A program made the position numbers and the translations under genes. From positions 12,649,449 through 12,713,448 of the forward strand of contig JAAOOA010000060.1 in assembly GCA_012861695.1 (NCBI GenBank): a DNA stretch of 64,000 nucleotides. Direction: 5' to 3'. The notes beneath the pieces were generated by a model. It searched no databases. It had not been told where the DNA came from and was given only the letters and a program-made list of their open reading frames with translations. Shown here one piece after another: positions 11,826 to 64,000 of the stretch. The DNA is from Trematomus loennbergii. Taxonomy: Eukaryota > Chordata > Actinopteri > Perciformes > Nototheniidae. Every line of letters begins with the position of its first letter. Positions within the stretch are counted from its first letter, which is position 1.

Positions 11826-14342
11826 CTGCACGGAGAAATAAAAGAGAACATTGTGAAATATGGTTCAGAGAGAGCTGGTAAACACATGTGTCAGGAGAGG
11901 CAAAAGAATAGTACATTGCTATAATGTATTAAGACATCTACAGGAATCAGGTCAGGTTGTGTAAAAGTATTAGAGAAGAAGAAAGACAGCAGTACTTCGA
12001 TAAGGACTGACATGTTCAGCTCGCAGGCAGCAGCCAAACGATTAAGTTGCTTGACCCTCTTTATTGTGCTGCCAATCTCGCGTTTTTAATGAACCTAACA
12101 CCTCTGAGAATCAAAAAATAGATTCTAATTTGAGTTCAAGATGATTGGACCCCATTTCGTTAAAAGTGCTGGGATCTCGTGAACCAAGGTTAGACATTGA
12201 GGGGTTGGATGTGGAGTAGGTCCTGAAGTACCGGCAGAGAGAGAGAAGAGAGAGAAGAGAGAGAAGAGAGCATTTTAAAAGAAGCCATCTAGCCACACGG
12301 TAAAGGACATTGGGCGCCCCGACTGGGATGTTAAGATAAGATGTGATGAATTCTCGCTGCCTAGTTCAACCTTTAATTCCGTGTCGGGTCAGACGAGAAG
12401 GTGGCGAGGGACTACGCAGGATAGGCCCTGTTACCTGTATGTTTGGCTGCATTAAAGATGAGCGAATCTTTGCCCCTTTTTACTCAGGCTTATCTTAACC
12501 AGCTTATGCCACTGACATATAGGCCCGGGTGTGTGAGGCTGGGAGAAGTGGAAAGATTTTCTTCAAACCAAATCATCTCATTTTGATGCAACGCAAGAGT
12601 GATGTGAATAACTTTGAAAACTATAAATATAATATTTTTTGCAGACATCTGACTGCGGTTGAATTTAAAGCAGTTTAGGTGTCCCACTGGAGTGGGTCTG
12701 TTTCACTATCAGTTAAATGATTAGGCCTACTTGTTTTGCCATTTTAGATTTGAATGGCTCCCTGTTATAACAGCTGAGTAATAGTTTCATTTTAGGGATT
12801 TTTTCTTTCATTGTCATTTTCACTTAATGTATAAAAATATAATAAAGTATTCCTTTGCTTTGTCACAGCGCAACATTGCCCAAAAACAAGATTATGTAAA
12901 TGTTGTATCAAGTGTTTTGTTGTTAAAAAAAATACAAAAATATATTTGTACGCAAAAATGAAGAAGAGCTTTAAATATAAATTATACAGGCTTGATACAA
13001 TTCTAAAGTGCAAAGAAAGGTTTTTTATATATCTGTGTTCATTTGTAGATTTTTTTAATAGAAACACAACTGCTGGGCTTTAAACACTGTTTGTGTGCAT
13101 CCCCTTCTAATATAATTTACGTTCCACCTAGAACACACACGAGAATTACAGGCTATATAAAATATAAAAAGCACTTATTTCTGCTAAAACGATCCTCTGT
13201 ATGTGCTTGGTCAAGCAGCATCACAGGGATAAAGTGGATCAAGTTCAAGTTCATAGTGGACTGTACACAGGACTACAATCACATTGCGCCCCCCACTGGC
13301 AAACCTTTTGACAATTACCCCCCTCAAATGAAGGCATGCATGTTGCGAAAGCATAATTGGTTTCCAGCGAAATGGGAAAACAGCATGCAGATACACATTT
13401 ACGACAAAAATAATTAGGGAGAAAATGAACACAGGAGCTCCTGATCTCCACTTAACTTTAAATATATTTGGAGACGTCTCGTTAGTGTGAGAGTATTATG
13501 TGAATGGAGCAGTTCCTGCTGAATAACAGAGGTATTGTGGGAAATAATTATCCGGCAAATATAAGATCCTATCAAGCAATTGATGCCCTGCAATGTTATC
13601 ACACACGCGCGTAAAATCCACTTCCTGATTTCCTCTCCACATAGTTGCAAAACAATATCGCGCACGGACATTCAGGTGGATTTAACACAACATGTGTAAA
13701 TGACAATAAACTGCGGCGTTAAAAACATGAAGAAGCAGCAGATGTGCGGAATTGTGACACAAACTATATTCCGTGTATTACGCACACGAGGTCTCCGCTG
13801 CGATGTGGACAAGTGGGCATGTAAACACCACTTCCCCGTGTCCAAAGCAGCTCTAACCTCTGCAAATACATCCTAACTAGAAACAGACAAACGTGCGTTG
13901 ATGTGGTGGAATCGCTTCTCGTGCTTCAGCTGGAAACTTGCAGGAGGAACGGCAGCAGCAGGCTCGCGCTGCGTCCATATAGGCAAAGGTCTCTGGCCAT
14001 AAAGCCCATGCATGCCCTTTAATGGCGAAAGAAACCTTGAAGGCAGCGTTATACAACACGGTAAACCAACACAAGTTAAAGCTCTCTGTCACGTTGTTTG
14101 AAAACTTCCACCAGATGATCCCGAAATCTATTTCAAATATGTTTTGGACATTTCACTCCGGACAGCGGTGTGTGAGTCTGTGTGTCCGGACCACCTATTC
14201 AAATTCCCCCAAGGAAGTTGCCCTGTGCAAGGAAAACAAGAGGTGGCTCGCTAACAGCTACATTAAGTCAAATGAATGTCCACTTACGCGAAAACTCCCG
14301 TTTGCTCAAGTGCTGGGGTTTGCCTTGCTTTCGGCGAGACAT
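11442..14342 (-). CDS. bcl11a-like: BCL11A-like zinc-finger transcription factor, first two coding exons (gene continues left of window)
   Basis: Seen: a minus-strand start codon at 14342 opens MSRRKQGKPQHLSKREF, then a GTAAGT donor. The acceptor before 11825 continues in phase (C|CT = Pro) into PEPLSGVLLEED and the CCHC finger CGQC...EHKRRQC, ending GIIPKQENITG before GTAAAC. Known: BCL11A/B are nuclear repressors. This N-terminal peptide is the RBBP4/NuRD-binding motif, the first CCHC finger serves self-association, and later C2H2 fingers bind DNA. The start peptide reads as BCL11A, the end of exon 2 (KQENI.G) reads more like BCL11B, and the middle is far more divergent than vertebrate BCL11A/B normally are. 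The C2H2 finger exons are not in the window; large introns are normal for this family. It sits head to head with cep170, about 5 kb apart. Inference: bcl11a, bcl11b or a third paralog; family call very likely, exact ortholog unsure. Confidence 0.9.
11826..14287 (-). other. bcl11-like intron 1
   Basis: A 2.46-kb intron between the two visible coding exons, with GTAAGT donor and a pyrimidine-rich AG acceptor. It includes a short purine repeat (12236-12270, GAGAGAAGA units) and an AT-rich centre. No exon or clear transposon was recognised in it. Confidence 0.8.
14288..14342 (-). CDS. bcl11a-like: bcl11-like coding exon 1
   Basis: 18 codons plus one base. The first 17 residues are MSRRKQGKPQHLSKREF, the conserved NuRD/RBBP4-recruiting N terminus of BCL11A. 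The donor on the minus strand is C|GTAAGTG (14287 downwards). The start is fixed by the family N terminus. Confidence 0.93.
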
Positions 14343-14930
14343 GTTGCTTTAGTGCGGCTTTTCAGCTGAGTTCACATTGGGAAATCCGTCCCACAAAGGT
14401 AGACTCCAAATGAAATATCTTCATTGATGCGTCTGACATCCAAATAGGAGGAAAAAAAGAAAAGGAAAAGAAAAGATGAACTGCAGATCACACAGAGGGT
14501 GAGGCGTCGCGCGCTACGGGCTGCTGTGCGGACCTCTTCATGACTTTTTTGCAAAGAGAGAGTGATGGGGGTACGGCGATACCCCCCTGAGCTGCAAGTT
14601 CAAGTGCGGACGTGACGTTCCTGCGAACTTGAACGTCAGGAGATGGACGGACTGAGACAGAGAAAACATGGGCAGGGCAAAGCCGGCCAGTGGGAGGGGG
14701 ACAAGGCGTAATAAAAACCAATGGACACTCATTATGGACTACCTATGGAAGGAGGGGGAAGAGAGAGAGAGGAGAGACCCCGGAGACACCAATGGACAGG
14801 GGGATCAAGGGGGCTGGGCTAAGGGAGGGAGGGAGAGCGAGAGAGGGGGGAGAGAGAGAGATCGGAGGAAGTACAGGAGCAGCAGAAAGCTCGTGGAGCA
14901 AAGGAGGATCAACCCAGCTTTACTGACACA
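14343..14930 (-). promoter_or_regulatory. Likely bcl11-like 5' UTR and promoter region
   Basis: The sequence upstream of the minus-strand start codon is comparatively rich in CpG around 14500-14700 (for example GGCGTCGCGCGCTACGG) and then becomes purine-rich (GGGAGAGAGA type) to about 14900. No TATA box was confidently placed and the transcription start is not determined. The assignment rests on position and base composition only. Confidence 0.4.
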
Positions 14931-17611
14931 TATTTAATATAGTTTATTCTTATTTTCAGGCTGGGATACATTTCTGGTGGTCAATAAAAAAAAAAGTTTA
15001 ACTTCGGATTAAGTGTTTCCCACGGTTAAAAACATGTAAATAGAGCAACCTGCCCAACATTAATTTGAATATTTTAAATGAATTGTAACATTAAAGTCGT
15101 ACTGATATATGTGCTAATATTTATACTATTGACAGCTGTATTTTGATATGTTTAATTGTTAGTTTGATAGGCACCAGGAAATATTTGTGTTTGTCGATTG
15201 TTGCGTGTGAACCTGCCCAAGTGGACTGCAGATGGAGAGCAGATTGTAGCTATAATATGGCACATAGCATCTTTTCCCTCTTTGAGATGTATGCATTGTT
15301 ATGCATGGTCCTTGTTCAATAAAGACCCAACAAATATCTAATATTAATATGTTTTCAATTTTATCAAAATGATTACATAAAGTATTTAAATTATTTGTAT
15401 TATTATTTATTGATGTGACAGGAAAAGACCCTTTAATTCCGATGTTTTTTTTTGTAAAATGTGTTTAATTTGTGAGATCAAAGCTTTCTATAAGCGATTT
15501 AGGGCTGCAAGTAATTATCTTTATTTTCCAAAATATGTCTATGCCAGTAATTAAAAGTCCAATGTAAACACCGAAATATACTCAGTTTAATGGGATATAC
15601 AAGTGATGAAAACAGGACATGTCCATATTTTAGAGGCTGGAAAAATCATTTAAGACACATTTCTGCCTGAAAAATTACCTTTATAAATTCAAAACATTAA
15701 TAGATTGTCAAAGTATTTAGCAATCATTTATTTTGTCAATCGATGAATGGATATCTGAACACATTTTCTATAAGAGAACCAAACAGTTTCTCTATATGTT
15801 AGAGAGAGGATCTACTTACTTTGTTATTTGCACATAATGCAATTGTAAACAATTGGTTTCCTTAATGCAAGAGAGGGAGATAAGAAGATCAAATTAATAT
15901 TAATAAAATATAAGTATCTATTAATAAATAATGTACCAAAAAACTGGATTTTAGCCTACATAAACCTCCAATGCATTTTGATTTAAAGGCTACAATGTAA
16001 TGATTGAACTCCTTTAACACAGTGTTGAATCAGTTATCTATGCATAAACAATACACCTTACTCTATATTCAACACACTGATTGGTTTCCTCTGCTTATCT
16101 TCATGTGTTTATATCAGACAGTCTTTATGGAAGGATAAGCAGACACATTTCTGATCTGAGCCACACTCTCATAGCCTTATGGGGGCATGAGGGCGAAAAC
16201 ACACTGCTGGAAGTTACTGCACTGTAATAATATGTAATACTATTGGGTATTATGTGTCGAATTTGTAACAAACTATTTATCATCTCCGGTTTAGTTTTTA
16301 TAGTTGTGTTCTGATTTGTATAGCCTTCACTGTACAGGAGCAGGCAGTAAAGTCTTCTGGATTTACAATCACATGCAACCAGGCAAATGATGTGACATTT
16401 ATAACTTAAAGAGTAAACTAATTATAACAAAGATATGTGAATATTTCTTGCAATTCCACTGCTGTCGTGAATGTGTTTTATTTTGTTGCATACCACAAAG
16501 CATGATGTTTTTATCCTTCAGGGACACCACTGAGGATTAATGCACCAATGAAGGGTGGCTGCACTCTAAACGATAGGCTAATAACTCCTGTGTAATGGAA
16601 CCTCAACAGGGGTATTTAGCGCAAACAATGAATGTCAGATAGTAGATTACCTTATGTATGGCTCATATGGACCACATTGTTATAGTTATATAAACTACGC
16701 AAACAACCAAAAATAACCTTAACAAAATGATTTTATTTCTTCAGGTTTGGAAACATACCACAAACTTAATTTGACAAATTCATAACCGATAACATTTGAG
16801 TCACAGTGGTCCTCCCTATGATTAACATGAAAAAGTCAGGATTGATATTTCAGATAACACACATTATACAGTGAGACAAATATATCTAACACATGTTGAA
16901 ATTCTAATTAATATCATAAAAAATGTATGTTTTAGGGTGAGTTTTAACAATTTAGGTTGTTGCTTATCAAGCCTCTTCCAAGACCTTCACTTCCCAGCTC
17001 AATACTTTGGCGCCATCTAGTGTCGTTATAGGAGAATAACTTCAAATTCAATTCAAGATGTTATAGGCAATAATGATTAAACATGCAGAGAATTGAGTTT
17101 TTATTAAAATCTAAACGTTTTTTTTAAATAATAATACTTTCTATATTTTACCACCAAGTGCATGTTCATGCTTAGTAATGTAGAAACAATCTATAAAAGG
17201 ATAATTCACAACCAATGAGGTCAACAATAGCAGCACATACATAACAGATATGCGTTATATAATTATATAAGGAGAACATAAAATGATAATATTATAATGT
17301 GAAATACCATCAGCACATATATACCAATTGAAACTAAATCAAATCTATAATTTTCCCATGGTTTTTACTTCTTTGTTGTTTAATAAACTGAGTAATTTAT
17401 GTAGACAATTCAGTGATAGACAAAGGGGAAAACATAGGTAGTGATTGTAAAAACAAAACACACATATAGAATAATGAGATAAATCAGATATTCAAGAGAG
17501 TAATAATCTGGATTATTATTATAACAAATATTATCTCTAAGGTTATTAGGCAGAATTAGCCCTCATCAAAAAGTAGCTAATAAATTCAACAATCGATAAA
17601 AAACCATGATT

Positions 17612-17713
17612 CAGAGATGGATAACTGCAGTCTAACTGTTCCTGTCTCAAGCAGGATGCATTAAGGGTCAATAGTGAGTTAGCGAATCAGAAATGAATCT
17701 GACTTCCTGGTTC
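17612..17713 (+). pseudogene. Relic duplicate of the cep170 first coding exon start
   Basis: About 100 bp aligns by eye at roughly 90% with 20968-21070. It includes the splice-acceptor tract, the 5' UTR piece CAGGATGCATTAAGGGTCAA and the start codon: here ATG at 17693 reads M-N-L-T-S-W-F-I-S then diverges, where the live exon reads M-S-L-T-S-W-F-L-V. Homology ends a few bases after TTCCTGGTTC and a stop follows, so it cannot make an FHA domain. It lies 3.4 kb upstream of the live exon. Confidence 0.75.
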
Positions 17714-17871
17714 ATTAGTTGTTGTTTTTGAAGCTGAGTCATGTCAAGTCTTGTCAAAAACAATGAAGAACTGAAGTAGTGATCGTCAAAACAAAAAATG
17801 CATATAGAATAGTGCAATTAGTAGAAGAAAAAAAAACCCTGTTTTTTTCGAGTACCATTTTCTGGATTATC

Positions 17872-18010
17872 ATAGATTCAAATATTCAAAAGCTTTATTG
17901 TCCTATTCACAGTAGCTACAGTGTAATTATGGCAATGAAAAATGTCCCAGGCTCCTCCAACAATGCAACATAAATATATAAGACATGGACAAGAAAAAAT
18001 AATCAAACAA
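17872..18010 (-). repeat. Retroposon 3' tail copy
   Basis: On the minus strand it carries the motif TGCATTGTTGGAGGAGCCTG and a CAATAAAGCTTTTGAAT-type end, shared with copies near 27790-27925 and 30745-30885. This is a very common fish LINE/SINE 3' end. The family name is not assigned. Confidence 0.6.
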
Positions 18011-18079
18011 AAAAATAGTGCAAGACAAAACAGAGTAGCTATAACATTGTGAGATTAAGATCATTTTACAAAACATATT

Positions 18080-18185
18080 GACCTCATTAGCTAAGAAATA
18101 CTTTAATCTATACCATATGAGGCCATTAGACCAATTCACTGAATTCTCCAAAATCCAGCATTACTCATCAAATATGAGCAAGGTC
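18080..18185 (+). repeat. Duplicate of the cep170 promoter-proximal segment
   Basis: Resembles 19165-19262, directly upstream of the cep170 5' UTR exon. The best block is CTCCAAAATCCAGCATTACT here and CTCCAAAACCCAGCATTACT there, followed by CATCAAATATG in both. The upstream TTAGCT-GAAAT part is also shared. It is probably an old local duplication, related to the relic at 17612. Confidence 0.6.
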
Positions 18186-18724
18186 GGGAGGCTTACTTTA
18201 AAAACGTTATCCGTTACAATTACTAGTTACCTGTAAAAATGTTGAATCAGTCACCTAATCTGAATATCATAATATAAAAGCAATGTAAGCTGATTACTTT
18301 CCGTTTCTTTTGGAAACCTAAATATCAAATGCAATGCAAATAAAATCAAGAGAAAATGAATATCAATGAGATGTTTTTTGATGAAGTGTATCATGTAATT
18401 GTAAGACAACTGAACAATGTGACCTTAGAAAAGAAGATATTTAGTATAAAAAATTAAGGTAAACTTGCCTTTCATTCAGCACATTCGGGCAGCAGGAGTA
18501 TAGTTTCACTCTTTTACAACAAACACACTATGATCTTTTTAGGTTTCTAATAACATTGTAATCCTGCTAGTAATCCCCAATTTTTTTGAAATGTAACAAT
18601 AGTCTGACTACGTCTTTTTCTAATGTAACTGTAAGGGAATACAGTTACTTTTTTTCTGTATTCTGAAATCCCGTTACATGAAATCCGTTACTCCCCAAGC
18701 CTGGCAACATAAATATGTAAAAGA

Positions 18725-19147
18725 CATAAAACAATTACACACAAAAAAGTACCAGAGAGTAGGAATACTCTTTTACAAGTAAAAGTCCAGAATACAAAAT
18801 GTTACTCAAGTAAAATTACAAAAGTATTGGCATCAAAATATACTTCAAGTACCAAAAGTAAAAGTAGTCATTGTGCAGATTGGTCCATTTCAGAAAAAAA
18901 AATATTATATGTTTTCATTATAATTATTGATCATTAAAGTGTTATCAAAGCTGGTAAAGGTGCAGCTCGTTTGAATGACTTTGTATACTGCAGGGTAGAT
19001 TGTGAATAAAAGTACATGATTTACCTCTGAATTGTAGTGGAGTAGAAGTACAAAGCAGCAGAAAATGGAAATGCTCAAATAAAGTACAAGTAGTAGGCTA
19101 CTCAAAATTGTACTTGAGTAAATGTACTTAGTTACTTCCCACCTCTG
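18725..19147 (-). repeat. Fragment of CAGAGGTGGGAAGTA-type MITE
   Basis: Ends ACTTCCCACCTCTG, the inverse of the left end of the complete element at 24283. It contains repeated AAGTAAAAGT/TACTTGAGTA units. It lies 160 bp before the likely cep170 first exon. Confidence 0.6.
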
Positions 19148-19309
19148 CTAAGGTTAATTTACATAATTAGCCCTCGTTAGCTGGGAAATTCTTATGAGTC
19201 TATATGTTTTGGCAAAATCACTGCATTCTCCAAAACCCAGCATTACTCATCAAATATGGGCCACTCACAGTTTGCTGTCAGTATTACATAACCTCCCGAT
19301 CTCCTCCTA

Positions 19310-38750
<19,441 letters not shown>

Positions 38751-39383
38751 GCTGTTTTATTTTTTCCACATCAATTATACTGCAGCGAAAGATTATAGTG
38801 TTATTGAAAGTGGTGCTTACATCGTTTTCGGTGAAAGTTACTTGATGCATTTAAGTACCGCGCTCAGTTTTTAAAGAGCTTGTTACTGTTGGCACTCCTG
38901 TTTCATAAGTGTAAGTGATTTGTCAGTATATTTGAAATTACTAGGTTAGCTATGTTGGCTAGCTAGCTTACAGTAATAATGATATCGGAAGACAGTGCCA
39001 CCCCTCCCTACACGCAGATCACGCTGACTGCGTGGGGCCTCATCTTGCTGAGGGGGCACAATTACGAGCGTCACAGTTTCCCCGCAGCGAGGCTCCGGTG
39101 TTAACAGTTTATGCAGTGCTTTTAGTAAATGTTGTGTATGTTTTGTGTAGTTAGTGAAGCTGTTTCGTCATTTGCCTGTGTTTTAGATATTTATGTTTTT
39201 ATAATAATTTATATATAATAGCATTCTTTGAGCGGTTGTGCCAAATTTGCAGCGGTTTGCCACTGTAGTAATATTATAAAAACTATCTTTAACTCAAGTA
39301 CATTTACATGACAGCAGTAGCAACTTTGCACATTTCAATTTGACATGCAAATCATTTGATCAGAGTAGTCAAACCTAGCTGTG

Positions 39384-39855
39384 TTACGGGTGTACAAGGA
39401 GTGGACCCAAAAGCACGAAGGCAGACACAGAATTCAAGTACAATAAAAGTCTTTACTTGAAAAAGCAGAAACAGTACAAAAATATATACAATAAAGAATC
39501 TACACTAATGTTTACCTAACTAATAACTAGAAAAATACTTCTACCTGATCTTACCTTACTATAACTAAATCTACGGACAATGACTATAACTTAGATGCTT
39601 AGATGCAAATAGGATAACGCTGGAGAGTTTGGCAAAAGACACAAGACAATCTGGCAACAAACAAAGGAAGACAGGACACAAGAGGGAAGTGGGCACAGGT
39701 GGAAACAATCAGAGGCGGGGCAGACACTGATGATGGCAGGAAAACAACCAAGGCAGGAAGAAAAGGAACCAGGAACGAGACAAGGTGAATACAAAATAAA
39801 ACAGGAAGTGGAACATAAATAACTAAACTAACAAAAAGCATTTAACACAGTTGCC
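39384..39855. repeat. Unclassified dispersed repeat
   Basis: Starts TGTGTTACGGGTGTACAAGG then AGTGGACCCAAAAGCACG, the typical entry into a common fish interspersed repeat. Purine-rich body, right boundary near TTTAACACAG. No coding content. Class not determined. Confidence 0.45.
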
Positions 39856-42322
39856 GACGCACAACAAGCTGCTCGTTCATCTTCTACAATATAAAATAAA
39901 ATGACAGGATTACATCCAATAAAAAAATTGACACTTCCCATGAAAAATTATAAATAATGCTGTTTTATAGTTTGGAAACTATTTGCTAACAAGTTGGCAA
40001 TAATGTTGTTTTAACAGCTTTTCGTTGCTCCTATAAGTGGACAAAAAAATAAGTTATCGCAGGGTTAAAGGAAGTAAAAATGGTGTAAAAGGAGTAACTT
40101 GGACTGCTTGGAACGCATACTTTGGAAATGTCCAACACATAAATAAAAAAGTATTGGTACTGGTGAACATTTTTAATTAAATGAAAAATATGTTAAATCC
40201 AGTCAACTAAATCAGATAATCAAGATGAATCTAGGTCAAAAAAAAAGCTGATTCATCTATTTAAGTGTCTACTTCTTCATCAGCCCAGATTCTCCTCTTG
40301 TTAGTCACCAGCCAAAGCTTCAACCTCCCAGACCCTTCCTCCAACAGAAGCCCATTGCCCCCCTCCCTCTCTGGCCTTCTCTTTCTTCCTTTGCAGAGGC
40401 AAGAACATACTGCAAATTAGGTTTTAGAGGCCTGGCTGCCACAGCCACTGCACTACTAATTGTATGTCTCCAGATATTCTGCTCTACTTCCTTAATCCTT
40501 AAAGCTGTGTCAGGGTTTTTCTCCTTGCGAACAACATTTAGCGCGGCTGCTGGTGCACGTCAGCGCTTCTGCAGGTGTTCACATAAGCGGGCACACTTTG
40601 GCTGAATTGTTCCCACTTAGTTTTTATCAAGTTCAAATTCCCTATAGATGTCGTTCATTGCATTTAAATAAAATATTCATGATATCACTGCAGGTTTTTT
40701 GGCTCTGGGCGGACAGTCTGGACCTCCTCAAGTAAGAAGGATGTGATTATTTGCTCGTGTAGACAATACAAATTTAGTATGGCTTTTAAGGTATTTGCAG
40801 GGTGATGCACCTATGCCCTTTTCAGTGTAATTTGAACTGTCATTGATGATTTAGCACCCCAACGGCCCCAGTGTGAAAAAGATGTATGAGGCTGTTCTGT
40901 GTGCGTGTGCACTATAGCAGAGGCATTTACATATTTACATATTCTGCACCTCCACATTGATACACCTTCATAACTTATGGGCTTTGAACAACAGGATAAG
41001 ACAAAACATGCTTCGTCAGCAAATTGAATCCATGGTGGTATGGTGGTACAGTAGTTCTCAAAGCCCAGTTGAGAAGGGACACTCCATCAATTGTTACTCA
41101 AGTACTGTAGTTACTTAATTACGAATTTGAGCTATGTATTTGAGTATTTCAATTCTTTATAATTTTACTCCACTGCATTGCAGATTATTACTGTGGCCGA
41201 AAAGTGCAAACGCGCCCTAAACACTACCATTAAAAGAAACGTGCTGCACTTGCAAACAATGCAGATATAAAACACAATTGTGCCAAACACATGCAAATTA
41301 AGAAACATCTTCACCAACTCGACAACACATGCCCAGTTTACTAAAACCACTGCATAAATAAAACGCTGCAAATATTTTAAAAAATGCTGCAAGGACACTA
41401 ATAAGTGATGCACACAGCTGGGACCGGAGCGCTTGTTGATCATCAAGGATTATACTGTAATATAGTTTTGAAACTGCAGCGCGTTTCTTCTAATGGAAGT
41501 GTTTTTGGCCCTTTGCACCTGTTGGCGACCGTAGGTTATCAATATAAAATATAATCGCCTAATAAATGACAATGTTTTATTATAGATTAAACTACCCAGC
41601 ATAAAGTAATTACATGTATTTCCACCTTGTCTGCTACTACATTAAAGTGATTGACAAATGAATGCATCAATAATCACAATCCAGAAACACTATATCCATT
41701 TTGATGCAAAATAATTTGTCAGGGTTCTCAATGCAGAACTTTCAATTGTACATACAGATTTCTACACTGTGGTATTAGTATTTTTACTTCATTAAATGAT
41801 GTTAATACTTCTTCCACCACTGCATGTTTGCCAGCTTGCAGCCTGCTTCTTCTGCTTTGGTTGGCACATTGCTACATTTCTTGGAGCAGTATTACAATCT
41901 GTGGATCAGTTGAATAATAATCTGTTTTGCTAAACTTAACCAACTATTGGCTACAGCCTTATATTTACAGGAAAGATATGAACGGACATAGTATCATTCT
42001 TCTCATTCATTCTAAAAAGCTTCATAAACAAAAGCTGGGAGCATAGACCTCCCCCAAGTCTGTATCCATAAGAAAATATATTTCAATATATTCATCCTGC
42101 TGTGATTTGGACCCAATCCGAAATGGGTTCTTTCTTTGGCCCATTTACATAAGTGCTGAATGAATGAATCTCAAATACTACTTACAGTAGCTCTGCTAGT
42201 ATTGACACAGTAGCCACCGGGGGGTTGTGTGAATTACATCAGGGCAAAGTAAATTTTTCTTACAGCAGCACCTTTTGAACACATAAAGTAAATTGTGCTT
42301 GCTAGAAAAAACCTCAGTCACC

Positions 42323-42323
<1 letters not shown>

Positions 42324-42372
<49 letters not shown>

Positions 42373-42387
42373 TGTGTGTGTGGTGTG

Positions 42388-42470
<83 letters not shown>
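42324..42470. repeat. (GT)n microsatellite
   Basis: A 147-bp GT array with three GGTG interruptions at spaced positions. Produces artificial Cys/Val frames. Confidence 0.98.
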
Positions 42471-42474
<4 letters not shown>

Positions 42475-42998
42475 GTCCCTTTTATATTAGCCATATGGCC
42501 TATTTTTTAACCTGTGCAAAGGGTTTCTTAAGGTGAGGCTACAGTCCTTCAGGACATTCTGTCTCTCCTAGCAGTATCAGTATTCTGTATGTGAGGGGAG
42601 AATGGGAGAAATTAGATTTCGTAGAGTTATGTGTGAGTGTGCGTGTCTTCATGTCTGATAGTGTTCTCTCCACTTTCTAAATCAGATTATTCTCCTTCAC
42701 TCTCTGCTGTTCTGTCTTGTCCAGTGCTGCAGCAGCTCCGAAGCACCTCCATCTCTGAGCCTTTATTGCACACACACCCTACCCAACAAGTCTGTTAGGG
42801 TTTAAGGAGGTGCTCTGGTAACAACCAGACATGCTGTAGATCCGAAGGCAGTAGAGGCTGATTCAGCTACTGAATGATAGATAAAAAAGAAAAGAGGGAA
42901 GACGGGAGTGACAGGATCTCTGTGTGTCCTCGGCTGTGAGTGTGTCTGTGCACATCAGACTGTCTGTCCCCCGGCGGACAGAGGCACACAGGTCATCA

Positions 42999-64000
<21,002 letters not shown>

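Larger units (their letters stand above)
14931..19309. other. AT-rich divergent intergenic region
   Basis: No gene is supported. It holds a decayed repeat of the fish type AGGGCTGCAA(G/C)TAA (about 15500-15740), a LINE/SINE-like tail, stepwise-polymerase-like repeats with short AAGTA motifs near cep170, and two relics copied from the cep170 5' region (annotated separately). The very low GC contrasts with both flanking first exons. Confidence 0.7.
38751..42998. other. cep170-pld5 intergenic region
   Basis: No supported gene. Contains an unclassified repeat (39384-39855), stretches of decayed AAGTA-type MITE (about 41075-41165, 41760-41830), a pyrimidine-rich unique block (about 40270-40520) and a (GT)n array. 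The last 400 bp before 42999 presumably include the pld5 promoter and 5' UTR. Confidence 0.6.

Overview
The window looks like a teleost fish nuclear genome segment. It has spliced vertebrate genes with GT-AG introns, an AT-rich background, many (CA)n/(GT)n microsatellites, and dense small DNA transposons with TTAA or 8-bp target duplications. No bacterial, viral or organellar gene layout is visible. Three protein-coding genes can be supported by conserved peptides, splice sites and matching reading phases.

Layout: (1) About 1-14.35 kb, minus strand: the first two coding exons of a BCL11-family zinc-finger transcription factor (coding exon 1 at 14288-14342, exon 2 at 11442-11825). The rest lies beyond the left edge, so 1-11.4 kb is intron or unresolved sequence with microsatellites and several non-repetitive, homeodomain/POU-site-rich candidate enhancers. 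(2) 14.4-19.3 kb: AT-rich divergent intergenic DNA with decayed repeats and two relics duplicated from the 5' part of the next gene. (3) About 19.3-38.75 kb, plus strand: a complete cep170 gene (FHA-domain centrosomal protein), one 5' UTR exon plus 18 coding exons. Its intron 3 has all the marks of a minor-spliceosome AT-AC intron. Larger introns hold MITEs, a hAT transposase remnant and LINE tails. (4) 38.75-42.9 kb: intergenic repeats. (5) 42999 to beyond 64000, plus strand: the first eight coding exons of pld5, a type II membrane protein of the PLD3/4/5 group, with a 13.8-kb first intron full of repeats and a candidate alternative first exon at 49.8 kb.

The order and direction cep170 -> pld5 match human 1q43 (CEP170, PLD5). 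The related human 14q32 block has BCL11B, CEP170B and PLD4. A BCL11 gene next to cep170-pld5 therefore suggests a third ohnolog position, and its exon 2 is unusually divergent.

Four apparent single-base losses, all in G runs, break the frame in cep170 coding exon 5 and in pld5 exons 2 and 6 (two). Everything else in these genes is intact and in phase, so consensus errors are the leading explanation. The three genes are not an operon-like system. No clearly new molecular system was found. The most notable items are the AT-AC intron, the divergent bcl11 copy, the duplicated cep170 5' relics and the G-run frameshift pattern.
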